Source of the DNA: an uncultured archaeon
GTDB taxonomy: Archaea; Thermoproteota; Nitrososphaeria; Nitrososphaerales; CALBXV01
Assembly: GCA_937890045.1 (NCBI GenBank)
Contig: CALBXV010000573.1
Coordinates: forward strand, 1-13,098
Reading direction: 5' to 3'
Length of the DNA: 13,098 nucleotides
Made by a program: the position numbers and the translations under genes. Below are positions 1 through 6,407 of this stretch, piece by piece (the first letter of the stretch is position 1; each line of letters opens with the position of its first letter). Under the pieces are notes generated by a model. The model was not told the origin of the DNA. It made no database searches and saw only the letters and a program-made list of their open reading frames with translations.

Positions 1-53
1 GGATCAAATACAAACGGTAATTTTTGAAAATAACGGTAAACTTTATGTTCCAT
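1..53 (-). CDS. Start of an unrecognised gene, cut by the window edge
   Basis: Only the first 17 codons are visible (MEHKVYRYFQKLPFVFD). The start is well supported by a strong ribosome binding site: AGAGGTGA lies a few bases before the ATG. The gene follows the 407-residue ligase-like gene after about 19 bases and is read in the same direction, so it probably belongs to the same late-type transcript. The visible residues do not match a family I know. Confidence 0.65.
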   Translation of the reverse strand, partial: MEHKVYRYFQKLPFVFD

Positions 54-72
54 TAAATCACCTCTTTATACA

Positions 73-1296
73 TTAACTCCAATTTTTTGCAATAGTAAAG
101 TTGGCATGAGAAAATTCTAATCTATCAACCAACTTGACAGCTTTTCCACTCTTAGCATTAATAGCAACATATCCTTCTGGAGCTGTTACTTTAAATCCAT
201 CACCCGTCTTGAGAAATGTTCCAATACCTTGTATCTTATTTAACTGTTGCACAACAATCATCTTTGCTTCTTTAATTGCTAAGTAAGTTGCAAAGGCAAA
301 ATATATTTCGTTCTTATATCTCTTTAATTCCTTATTGGAATCTTTGAACATCTTTTGGTATTTTGCTTTACCTTTGTCTGTTTTCCTATCAGCAATCTCT
401 TTTGTCATACGTTCAATATAATATTTATCAAACTCCTTAACGAGTTTGTCTACACCCGACAACTTAGTACCTGCACGAATTTTAGAGTTAAAAAAGATTT
501 TCAGTTGACCACCTAGACTTAGTATGGTCTGTTCTCTTTTGAGTACATCAAAAAACTTTCCAGCCTTTTTAATAGCTCCTTTAATCATATTTATTTTAGC
601 AGTAAGACTCTTGGTATCTGCTTTTGTCAAACCAGCTACTTTACTAACATTCTTGACACCAGCATCTTCTGACCAAACACTTTTAGTTGTCGTAAACTTA
701 CTAGAGTCTACACCAAAAGATGCCTTCAGACCTTTAATAGTTTTTCCACTATATGATGTATGCCAGACAACTCCTATACTTGCTTTACGAATTGTACTAG
801 CTAATTTACTATCAGCAGGAACTGCATAAGTTATTGTGTTGGGTGTAAAGACAACGCTTTTAACACCATCAACTTCTTCTTCTACAAGATCCTCTTTAGT
901 AAACATGATGTCACCTTGGAATATACCTTTCATTCCAAGTTTAGGAAGATGTTTGAGTGCAAGTTTTAATTTATCTGCCGGACCCTCTGAACCATGATTG
1001 GTTTCTATATCAGCATTCGTATAATTTATTTTCGGGGTCTTGTTAAATAACGATTTTGTTGCAACAAAAAACTTCCCATTCTCTGGATTTATTCCAGCAA
1101 AAACTGCTGGAGCTCCATCCCATTTTACTGTAATATTCGTTGAACCTTTGCCAACTCCGTTCAACATTTCTTTTAATGAGTTCAAGAATCTAACTGCCGT
1201 CTTAGCACCAGTTAATCCGTTATTGATTATCTCATCTTCAAGATGTTCTAAGTGAGTGTTCTTATCTTCATTTAATAACTGTGCGAATGTTATCAT
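73..1296 (-). CDS. Putative packaged protein with nucleotidyltransferase/ligase-like motif
   Basis: A 407-residue protein with no annotation I can name with certainty. Residues 1-11 (MITFAQLLNED) resemble the T4 capsid-targeting sequence of internal head proteins (MKTYQEFIAEA), including an LNE tripeptide at 8-10 like the (I/L)xE prohead-protease cleavage signal. Residues 55-66 read ITVKWDGAPAVF, which fits motif I (KxDG, Lys58 as possible AMP-accepting lysine) of the DNA/RNA ligase and capping-enzyme superfamily. FQGDIMF (126-132) and IGVVWHTSYSG (174-184) sit where GE-type motif III and the later strand/lysine motif would be expected. The C-terminal half is Lys-rich and helical-looking. The ATG overlaps the TGA of the 274-residue gene (ATGA), so the two are probably translationally coupled. 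Seen: motifs and overlap. Inferred: ligase fold and packaging. A protein without catalysis that keeps only the fold is equally possible. Confidence 0.85.
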   Translation of the reverse strand: MITFAQLLNEDKNTHLEHLEDEIINNGLTGAKTAVRFLNSLKEMLNGVGKGSTNITVKWDGAPAVFAGINPENGKFFVATKSLFNKTPKINYTNADIETNHGSEGPADKLKLALKHLPKLGMKGIFQGDIMFTKEDLVEEEVDGVKSVVFTPNTITYAVPADSKLASTIRKASIGVVWHTSYSGKTIKGLKASFGVDSSKFTTTKSVWSEDAGVKNVSKVAGLTKADTKSLTAKINMIKGAIKKAGKFFDVLKREQTILSLGGQLKIFFNSKIRAGTKLSGVDKLVKEFDKYYIERMTKEIADRKTDKGKAKYQKMFKDSNKELKRYKNEIYFAFATYLAIKEAKMIVVQQLNKIQGIGTFLKTGDGFKVTAPEGYVAINAKSGKAVKLVDRLEFSHANFTIAKNWS

Positions 1297-1306
1297 AGTT
1301 TCTCTA
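1284..1306 (-). repeat. 23-base repeat over a gene start, copy 1
   Basis: This stretch covers the ribosome binding region and first codons of the 407-residue gene. It differs at two positions from the stretch at 2105-2127, which covers the same part of the 274-residue gene. The shared core on the minus strand includes GAAACTATG and TAACATTCG. In T4, internal-protein genes share their upstream and capsid-targeting segment in the same way. Confidence 0.75.
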
Positions 1307-2117
1307 CGTCTGCTTGGTCTATTACATCAAATTGAGTCATACCAGATTTCTCTGCTTTTGACCACATCTTCTCTGCCTTATCTGGGTCTGATGACCTGAT
1401 GAGTTTTGAACCCTTGATTTTGAAGTTGTGTACTAGTACTTCATCGTGTGAAAATTTTTCGTAATCACTCCATTTAACGGCATTATTCATCTTGGCGATA
1501 AGTTGAGCATTTATGAGTTTCTTAGCCTCGTCATAATAGTACTTAATGAGTTTCCTCTTAGTTTTACCGTCTGCGTTGTTTAAGTAATTACTTATGGCTA
1601 TTGAGTCGGATAGGGTAATGATCTTATCGGCACTATAGAGTTTTCCCTTGAATATATACTCCTCTTTACCTTTATTGAGTTTCTTGGGGACTTCTAGTTT
1701 CTTCACTATCTTCTGTAGTATATCATCCTTGAATCCTCGTACTATATCATTCAGTTTCTTTGATATATTACCGCCAGGGGATAACCACCTTATACCGTTC
1801 CTGTCTGTCCTTGTATTAGCGTCACGATCAAACTTGATAGAACTTTTCCCGTCTAATGTTACTAGTACTTCACCATCATTCAGTAATCCATGGGAGATAC
1901 CCTCAGATCCCTTAGTGAATCCTGAGACATCTATACGTTTTCCTTGTAAACGTGCTAGTTTCTTCAGTCCTGCTATAGTCGTAATGTGGTATACACCCTT
2001 TACATCTACCTCAAACTCTTTCAGTATAGACGGAGACAGGGGTAGATATCCATCGGCCATGAATTGCCACTCTTTATTACGTTTCCTGACATTGACATAC
2101 TCCTCGAATGTTAGCAT
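1293..2117 (-). CDS. Putative packaged ADP-ribosyltransferase-like protein
   Basis: A 274-residue protein with three pieces of ADP-ribosyltransferase pattern of the H-x-E (PARP/DarT/KptA-like) type. GVYHITTIAGLKKL (41-54) resembles the 'YHIT..nL..i' first motif with His44. IDVSGFTK follows at about 62-69, where a Ser/Thr-rich strand is expected. HDEVLVHNFKI (224-234) near the C-terminus resembles the catalytic-Glu strand, with Glu226. The N-terminus MLTFEEYVNV resembles the T4 capsid-targeting sequence, although the usual cleavage Glu is missing (V-N-V at 8-10). T4 packages and injects the ADP-ribosyltransferase Alt, so a packaged ART has precedent. The gene starts 7 bases after the 63-residue gene and ends in an ATGA overlap with the 407-residue gene. 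GC is near 40% in lines I counted, against about 28-30% in the replication genes. ART activity is inferred; the gene itself is clear. Confidence 0.85.
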   Translation of the reverse strand: MLTFEEYVNVRKRNKEWQFMADGYLPLSPSILKEFEVDVKGVYHITTIAGLKKLARLQGKRIDVSGFTKGSEGISHGLLNDGEVLVTLDGKSSIKFDRDANTRTDRNGIRWLSPGGNISKKLNDIVRGFKDDILQKIVKKLEVPKKLNKGKEEYIFKGKLYSADKIITLSDSIAISNYLNNADGKTKRKLIKYYYDEAKKLINAQLIAKMNNAVKWSDYEKFSHDEVLVHNFKIKGSKLIRSSDPDKAEKMWSKAEKSGMTQFDVIDQADVEKL

Positions 2118-2127
2118 AGTTTCACTA
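2105..2127 (-). repeat. 23-base repeat over a gene start, copy 2
   Basis: Partner of the repeat at 1284-1306, with 21 of 23 positions identical. It spans the TAG stop of the 63-residue gene, the spacer and the first codons (ATG CTA ACA TTC G) of the 274-residue gene. Similarity falls off right after codon 4, so what is shared is the initiation region, not the genes themselves. Confidence 0.75.
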
Positions 2128-2316
2128 TAGTTTATCTAAATTCTCTATTTTACATAAGGGACATTCTTCAAACGCAACAGAACGAAAAGGACAAATTCTT
2201 TCATGGTCTATCTCACCATATCCACCCATCGAATGAAGTGCTGTACTGTGTTTCTCTTTTTTGTTCAGTTTATCAGCTGAATCTTTAAACAATTCTATAA
2301 GTTTCTTATCTTTCAT
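2125..2316 (-). CDS. Small hypothetical protein with a possible zinc knuckle
   Basis: A 63-residue, Lys-rich protein. His38, Cys42, Cys52 and Cys55 (ICPFRS and CPLC) are spaced so that they could hold one zinc ion. The first half is a charged amphipathic helix (MKDKKLIELFKDSADKL). It is the first gene after the cluster of TATAAATA boxes at 2323-2362 and is followed 7 bases later by the ART-like gene, so it probably heads the late-type transcript. No clear Shine-Dalgarno sequence is seen. I do not recognise the family. It might bind nucleic acid or simply be a structural knuckle. Confidence 0.6.
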   Translation of the reverse strand: MKDKKLIELFKDSADKLNKKEKHSTALHSMGGYGEIDHERICPFRSVAFEECPLCKIENLDKL

Positions 2317-2322
2317 ATCTAC

Positions 2323-2362
2323 TATTTATATAAAATTCTCTCATATATTTATAATATTTATA
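2323..2362 (-). promoter_or_regulatory. Cluster of three T4-type late promoter boxes
   Basis: The minus strand holds three exact copies of TATAAATA, the -10 element recognised by the T4 late sigma factor gp55: at 2355-2362, 2346-2353 and 2323-2330. All lie in the short gap between gp41 and the 63-residue gene. The two upstream copies give start sites inside the gap. The copy at 2323-2330 is so close to the ATG at 2316 that its transcript would begin at or inside that start codon, so it is the least likely to serve this gene. The boxes would give the downstream genes late expression, which suits virion components. Confidence 0.65.
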
Positions 2363-2369
2363 CATTTGG

Positions 2370-3761
2370 CTATATTTTCCAATCAGAAGTAGCCGTTTTA
2401 ACATCTTTATGTTGCTTCAAAAATGGTGAATCTGGTGTCTTTTTTGTATCACCACCACCATTTGCCAGAACTGGTTGCTGTGATTGCGAAATACTCTCTA
2501 ATCTCATACGATTCTTATTCATCCCCAACATAAATTTAGAATTAATTGTGGGGTCACTATATCTATTCTTCAGCTGCTTGAACATCAGCTGACCACCATT
2601 ATCCTCTTTTGCCACAATAGCTAACATAAGGTCTGCCGTAGCAGGTAACCCAAATGACTCGGATATATTTGAAAGATCCGGATCCGAACTCATAAATCCT
2701 TCACGATTTAATTGGGAACTTGTGATGACAGGAACATTACACTCTACTGCGAATCCACGAATCTCCTCTGCTATGGATTTAATATAAACATAAGTGTTCA
2801 TATTTGATGTCCATTTAACTCTATTGGATGCACATATATTTAGATAGTCTAATATAACAATCTGTGGTGTAAATCGCTTTTTAATCTTTAACTCTCTCAA
2901 CAATCCACGAAAATTTCCAACATGAGCTCCTGATGTTGGATATTCTTTAATAACTAATCTACCAAAATTTCTTGTAGAGTTCATCATCTTTTCAATCTTC
3001 GCATTGAATGAATCTCTTGGAAGTAAACGAATTTGGTCTAAATCAATATCCAAAAGATTAGCATCAACTCTCTCAGCTATTCTCTCTTGTGCCATCTCCA
3101 TTGTAATATACAAAACATCAAACCCCTGTTTGATATATTGAGATGCCAGGTGGGTCTTGACTAATGTTTTACCAGAACCAGTTCCACCAAGAAATACTGT
3201 AAGAGTCTTTGGTGATATTCCTCCACCTGTAATCTTATCCAACATCTCAATACCAAATGGATATCTCTGTTCTCTCTTATGATAATAATCCCATCGTTCA
3301 GAAGCATCATCAATATAGTTATGTCCCACACTTGTATCTAAAGATACAGCAAGTGCATCAGTCAACATATCTGGTATTACGTCTTTTGGTTTGTTTTTAT
3401 CTTTACCTTCTAAAATTGCAATCGAATCTACAATACCATTATAGACAGCTGCATCTTTTGCCCACTTTTCTGTTTCGTGTATAAGCCATTCAGTGTCATC
3501 ACTCTTTTTCTTATATGCTTTCAGAATTTCTAAACAATTCTTAAACAAGTTCTCGTTCAAATCATCTCTTTCTGAAATAATATTTGCAAGAGATGAAACA
3601 CTTGGTGATTTGTTATATTCTTTTATATGGTTTTGTATTTCTCTAAATACTATTTTCTCTGGATGAGCTCTAAAATATTCTGGTTTTAAAAAGACACCTA
3701 CTAAACTTGCATACTGTGAATCATATATTAAGTTCTCAAGTATTAATTGTTCTATTCTCAT
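2370..3761 (-). CDS. 41: Replicative DNA helicase gp41 (DnaB-like)
   Basis: A hexameric 5'-3' helicase of the T4 replisome that unwinds the fork on the lagging strand and works with the primase. The 463 residues are close to the T4 length. The N-terminal helical domain spans about 1-140, then the RecA-like ATPase: Walker A GGTGSGKT at 192-199, METE-like strand ITMEMAQERIAERVDANLL near 219-237, Walker B IVILDYLNIC at 301-310 and ITSSQLNREG at 346-355 with the sensor Gln350. A low-complexity tail (QSQQPVLANGGG) follows from about 425. The gene overlaps the 112-residue gene by an ATGA, and AAGGA precedes the start. It lies downstream of gp59, its loader, in the same operon. Late-promoter boxes lie just beyond its stop. 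Confidence 0.95.
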   Translation of the reverse strand: MRIEQLILENLIYDSQYASLVGVFLKPEYFRAHPEKIVFREIQNHIKEYNKSPSVSSLANIISERDDLNENLFKNCLEILKAYKKKSDDTEWLIHETEKWAKDAAVYNGIVDSIAILEGKDKNKPKDVIPDMLTDALAVSLDTSVGHNYIDDASERWDYYHKREQRYPFGIEMLDKITGGGISPKTLTVFLGGTGSGKTLVKTHLASQYIKQGFDVLYITMEMAQERIAERVDANLLDIDLDQIRLLPRDSFNAKIEKMMNSTRNFGRLVIKEYPTSGAHVGNFRGLLRELKIKKRFTPQIVILDYLNICASNRVKWTSNMNTYVYIKSIAEEIRGFAVECNVPVITSSQLNREGFMSSDPDLSNISESFGLPATADLMLAIVAKEDNGGQLMFKQLKNRYSDPTINSKFMLGMNKNRMRLESISQSQQPVLANGGGDTKKTPDSPFLKQHKDVKTATSDWKI

Positions 3762-4096
3762 GCATCCTTTCCTTTGTGTAATATTACTCTCGGATCATTT
3801 AAGATTAATAAATTTTTAAGTATCTTACCAATTTCAACATTAAACTGATCTTTATTGTTCTCATTAACCACACGATTTAAATGTTCCTTATCTTCATCAT
3901 CATATCCCAACCACTTATAATTTCCACCAATGATTTCATATCCATAAGATATATCAAATGAGCCAGGAGTATTATGATGGTCTAATTCTACATTCTTAAA
4001 ATAAAACTCTACACCTTTAAACTTACCGTCTGTCAACAAGAACCTATACAAAGGACTTGAATTATAATTAACTGCTGTCTTATCTGTTTTCATCAT
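3758..4096 (-). CDS. Hypothetical protein between gp59 and gp41
   Basis: A 112-residue, aromatic- and Asp/Asn-rich protein with no transmembrane segment. The N-terminal part (SPLYRFLLTDGKFKGVEFYF) suggests a small beta-rich fold, followed by a helical end (FNVEIGKILKNLLIL). Two adjacent ATGs are possible. GGAGGG sits only two bases from the first but five from the second, so translation may start at 4093. It overlaps the 103-residue gene by 17 bases and gp41 by 4, so it is tightly coupled to helicase expression. The family is not recognised; its place between helicase loader and helicase suggests, but does not show, a replication accessory role. Confidence 0.75.
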   Translation of the reverse strand: MMKTDKTAVNYNSSPLYRFLLTDGKFKGVEFYFKNVELDHHNTPGSFDISYGYEIIGGNYKWLGYDDEDKEHLNRVVNENNKDQFNVEIGKILKNLLILNDPRVILHKGKDA

Positions 4097-4391
4097 AACC
4101 CTCCATAATCCAATTTGATAATAAAAACTTATTGGCCATGGTACTTTGTATCTTGCCTAAAGAAATAATACCAACTATACCATCCAGTATCAACAAAAAA
4201 CAATAAATCATATATTTCAATCTTCCATACTTCAAACCTTTATGTATAGTATAAGAAAAAACTGGTTCGTCTGGATCATCTTCTAGTGTATCAGCTATCT
4301 TCATATCTTCAATTGATTGTTGTACTTGCTCAAGGTCACTATCCAAATGATCTGTGTATATTACTTTGCCCGTTTTAAAATCAATTTTCAT
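4080..4391 (-). CDS. Hypothetical single-pass membrane protein
   Basis: A 103-residue protein with an acidic soluble N-terminal part (about 1-50), a basic stretch KGLKYGRLKY (51-60) and one hydrophobic segment at about 60-79 (MIYCFLLILDGIVGIISLG). A short polar tail follows. The positive residues before the segment favour the N-terminus in the cytoplasm. GGAAGG stands before the ATG. It overlaps gp59 by 11 bases and the next gene by 17, so it is embedded in the replication operon. I do not recognise the family. Confidence 0.75.
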   Translation of the reverse strand: MKIDFKTGKVIYTDHLDSDLEQVQQSIEDMKIADTLEDDPDEPVFSYTIHKGLKYGRLKYMIYCFLLILDGIVGIISLGKIQSTMANKFLLSNWIMEGYDENR

Positions 4392-5043
4392 CCAATACCT
4401 TCCTTATCAATTTACGCTTTTCATCTACGTTAACTTCTAAAAATGGTTTGTAATTATAACATAAAGTTTTTTGATCTCTCCATATGGGGTCTATCAATTT
4501 CTTATCTAATGCTTTTGTAAAATCTAAACAGATATCTAAAACTGTAAAAGTTTCTAATGATATATCCTCTCCCAACAGAAGCTTTAATATTGGAGGATGA
4601 TTAATTCCTTCAGACTCAAACAACTCGTTAAACTTCAGGTCATACTCCTTCATATATTCAACAACTACTTTCATATTGCGTTGAAGATGAAGTGAAAAGC
4701 TTTCCATCTTGTTCTTGTAATCAATAAAGTAATCATCCAAAAACTCTGTTGGATACATCTTACCGATTGTTATTTGAGACAAGTAATAATATATCAAATC
4801 TAACTCAACAACATATTTCTTTCCCAATGATGTAAAGAAACCACGTTGCCAAGAGAAACCAGTTTGATGTTCAAACTTGGCAAAGTACTTTTCCATTGAT
4901 GCAATAGTTCCCCAAGATGCATTTCCATAATACTTGAAGTAATCATATGAACCAGTAAAATGTAAATACATAGCCTGATACGTTTTCCATGCTTTGAAAG
5001 TCCTATTTGTTTCTGCTACCTTTTCTCTTGGAAATGTAATCAT
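4381..5043 (-). CDS. 59: Helicase loader gp59
   Basis: Loads gp41 helicase onto gp32-coated forks and recombination intermediates in T4. The 220 residues match the T4 size (217). The resemblance to T4 gp59 as I remember it runs along the whole protein: YQAMYLHFTGSYDYFKYYG (23-41) for the N-terminal DNA-binding region, then ILKLLLGEDISLETFTVLD (152-170), and a PIWRDQ (190-195) matching the T4 LVWNNY region. This is a call from pattern memory, not a search. Its ATG overlaps the uvsX stop (ATGA), and its position between uvsX and gp41 fits a loader that links recombination to replication. Confidence 0.8.
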   Translation of the reverse strand: MITFPREKVAETNRTFKAWKTYQAMYLHFTGSYDYFKYYGNASWGTIASMEKYFAKFEHQTGFSWQRGFFTSLGKKYVVELDLIYYYLSQITIGKMYPTEFLDDYFIDYKNKMESFSLHLQRNMKVVVEYMKEYDLKFNELFESEGINHPPILKLLLGEDISLETFTVLDICLDFTKALDKKLIDPIWRDQKTLCYNYKPFLEVNVDEKRKLIRKVLDEN

Positions 5044-6047
5044 TCAGATGACCCATATGAAAATTCTTTCTTAGCTGCCACTTCAAGTTTCTCCATAACA
5101 TCTTTAGTAAAATATTTCTCAGGATCATTCACAATAGTTTTCTCAAATGCTTTACCAGATGGTGTTTCAAATCTGGTTGATACCTTCTTGAATATATCAT
5201 ACTTCTCAGCAAGGTCAACCAAACCATAATACTTATCAAGTCCCGTCTTGTAATCCAATTTGGTTTCTGTGATAGATTCTTCTTTGGTCATTCTTCCTTT
5301 AACCAATTTCATCTTGACAATGTTCCCCAAAACAGCAGTCCCATCTTTAACTTTTCGTTTTCCAAGAGTAACAATTACAGAAGCTGCATACTTAATGCCA
5401 CCACCACCAGAAATCTCTTTGGATGGAAACATACTCCCTACTTTATCATAGGTATGATTTGTAATAATTAAAGGCATATTTGCCTTTGCAAGTTTTAATG
5501 CAAGAGTTCTGAATGCTGAACGAACAGCTGGAGCCCGTGTCATGTCTCTTTTATCAGAACCGCTTGCAGAATCTTCCATCTCTTTTCGTGTAGATAAATT
5601 ACCAAGTGAATCAAGAAACATCATAACATTATAATCTGTTTGTGTGTTATCAATTATCTTAATTGCTTGTGTCTTAAATTCTTCTACTGTTGCAACTGGA
5701 AATACAATAAACCTATCAGGATCTATACCTCTCTCTTTAATCATTTCAGATGTCAATGCACCTTCAGATTCAAAGTATACAATTACATTCTTCTTATCTT
5801 GTTCCAGATAATTCTTAGCTATACTTAATGCAAAGAATGTTTTACCAACTGCCTCAGAGCCTGCTAAACACGTTATCTTATTTGATGGCACTCCACCATA
5901 TAGAGAACCAGACAATAGTGCATTTAGACTATACGATCCAGTATCGACAAAAGTAGAGCAATCACCAACAATACCAGCGGATACAACGCTTGCAAAATCA
6001 TTTTCGCTAACCTTTATTAAATGTTTAATAATATCCTTCGCTGCCAT
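5040..6047 (-). CDS. uvsX: UvsX RecA-like recombinase
   Basis: Forms filaments on single-stranded DNA and catalyses strand invasion for recombination-dependent replication and repair. From the chosen start the protein has 335 residues, shorter than T4 UvsX (about 390) as is usual in marine relatives. Walker A GSEAVGKT is at 63-70, a glutamate after the second strand at FESEG (92-96), Walker B VMMFLDSLGN at 141-150 and the L2-like loop SGGGGIKYAAS at 213-223. An ATG at 6083 is in frame but would overlap the upstream gene and has no good ribosome site. The ATG at 6047 follows AGGAGATATATT and matches where the family begins, so it is preferred. The stop overlaps the gp59 start. Confidence 0.95.
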   Translation of the reverse strand: MAAKDIIKHLIKVSENDFASVVSAGIVGDCSTFVDTGSYSLNALLSGSLYGGVPSNKITCLAGSEAVGKTFFALSIAKNYLEQDKKNVIVYFESEGALTSEMIKERGIDPDRFIVFPVATVEEFKTQAIKIIDNTQTDYNVMMFLDSLGNLSTRKEMEDSASGSDKRDMTRAPAVRSAFRTLALKLAKANMPLIITNHTYDKVGSMFPSKEISGGGGIKYAASVIVTLGKRKVKDGTAVLGNIVKMKLVKGRMTKEESITETKLDYKTGLDKYYGLVDLAEKYDIFKKVSTRFETPSGKAFEKTIVNDPEKYFTKDVMEKLEVAAKKEFSYGSSE

Positions 6048-6061
6048 AATATATCTCCTGT

Positions 6062-6394
6062 TTATTTTTTCAACAACTGCCATACAACTACGAACAAAAC
6101 AACACCCAAGACTCCTACAGTCAAAGGATAATTATTTATTACATTTCCAATTACTTCATACCAACGTGGGTCATTAACAACTTCTATTGGTATTTCTACA
6201 AGTTCTACATTACCAAATTCTTCAGGAGTATCAACTACTGGTGGCAACTCTACAACAGTTTCTAATGATGGCAATTCTACTGACGGCAATTCTTCTGGTG
6301 GCAACTCTACAGTTTCAGGTGCTACCCACTCCTCTTTTGTTTCTACAACATCTGTTTCCCAATCTTGTGTTTGGTTATTCCAACGCTTGGACAT
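6062..6394 (-). CDS. E/P-rich stalk protein with C-terminal membrane anchor
   Basis: A 110-residue protein. After a polar start (MSKRWNNQTQDWETD), residues 22-72 are dominated by Glu, Pro and Val with repeated VELPP/VELPS units (29-33, 39-43, 48-52). A hydrophobic C-terminal segment at about 90-107 (LTVGVLGVVLFVVVWQL) ends in KK, giving a tail-anchored topology. The gene has a very strong Shine-Dalgarno (GAGGAGGT) and sits 13 bases after the polymerase and 14 bases before the preferred uvsX start. The repeat is visible in the DNA as four GGCAAYTCT copies at 6243, 6270, 6285 and 6300 on the plus strand, in register with the codons. Function unknown; an extended acidic spacer holding something at the membrane is one reading. 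Confidence 0.8.
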   Translation of the reverse strand: MSKRWNNQTQDWETDVVETKEEWVAPETVELPPEELPSVELPSLETVVELPPVVDTPEEFGNVELVEIPIEVVNDPRWYEVIGNVINNYPLTVGVLGVVLFVVVWQLLKK

Positions 6395-6407
6395 AATACA
6401 TACCTCC

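Noticed and set aside
524..829. Open frames on the plus strand over the ligase-like gene, and similar ones elsewhere (1040-1255, 1648-2130, 5260-5451, 9310-9621, 12613-12900)
   Set aside because: They lie opposite well-supported genes, are hydrophobic or low-complexity translations typical of the antisense of AT-rich genes, and have no fitting ribosome sites.
6048..6083. Upstream in-frame ATG for uvsX, adding 12 residues
   Set aside because: It overlaps the stalk gene, lacks a ribosome site, and the ATG at 6047 has AGGAG at good spacing and fits the family N-terminus.
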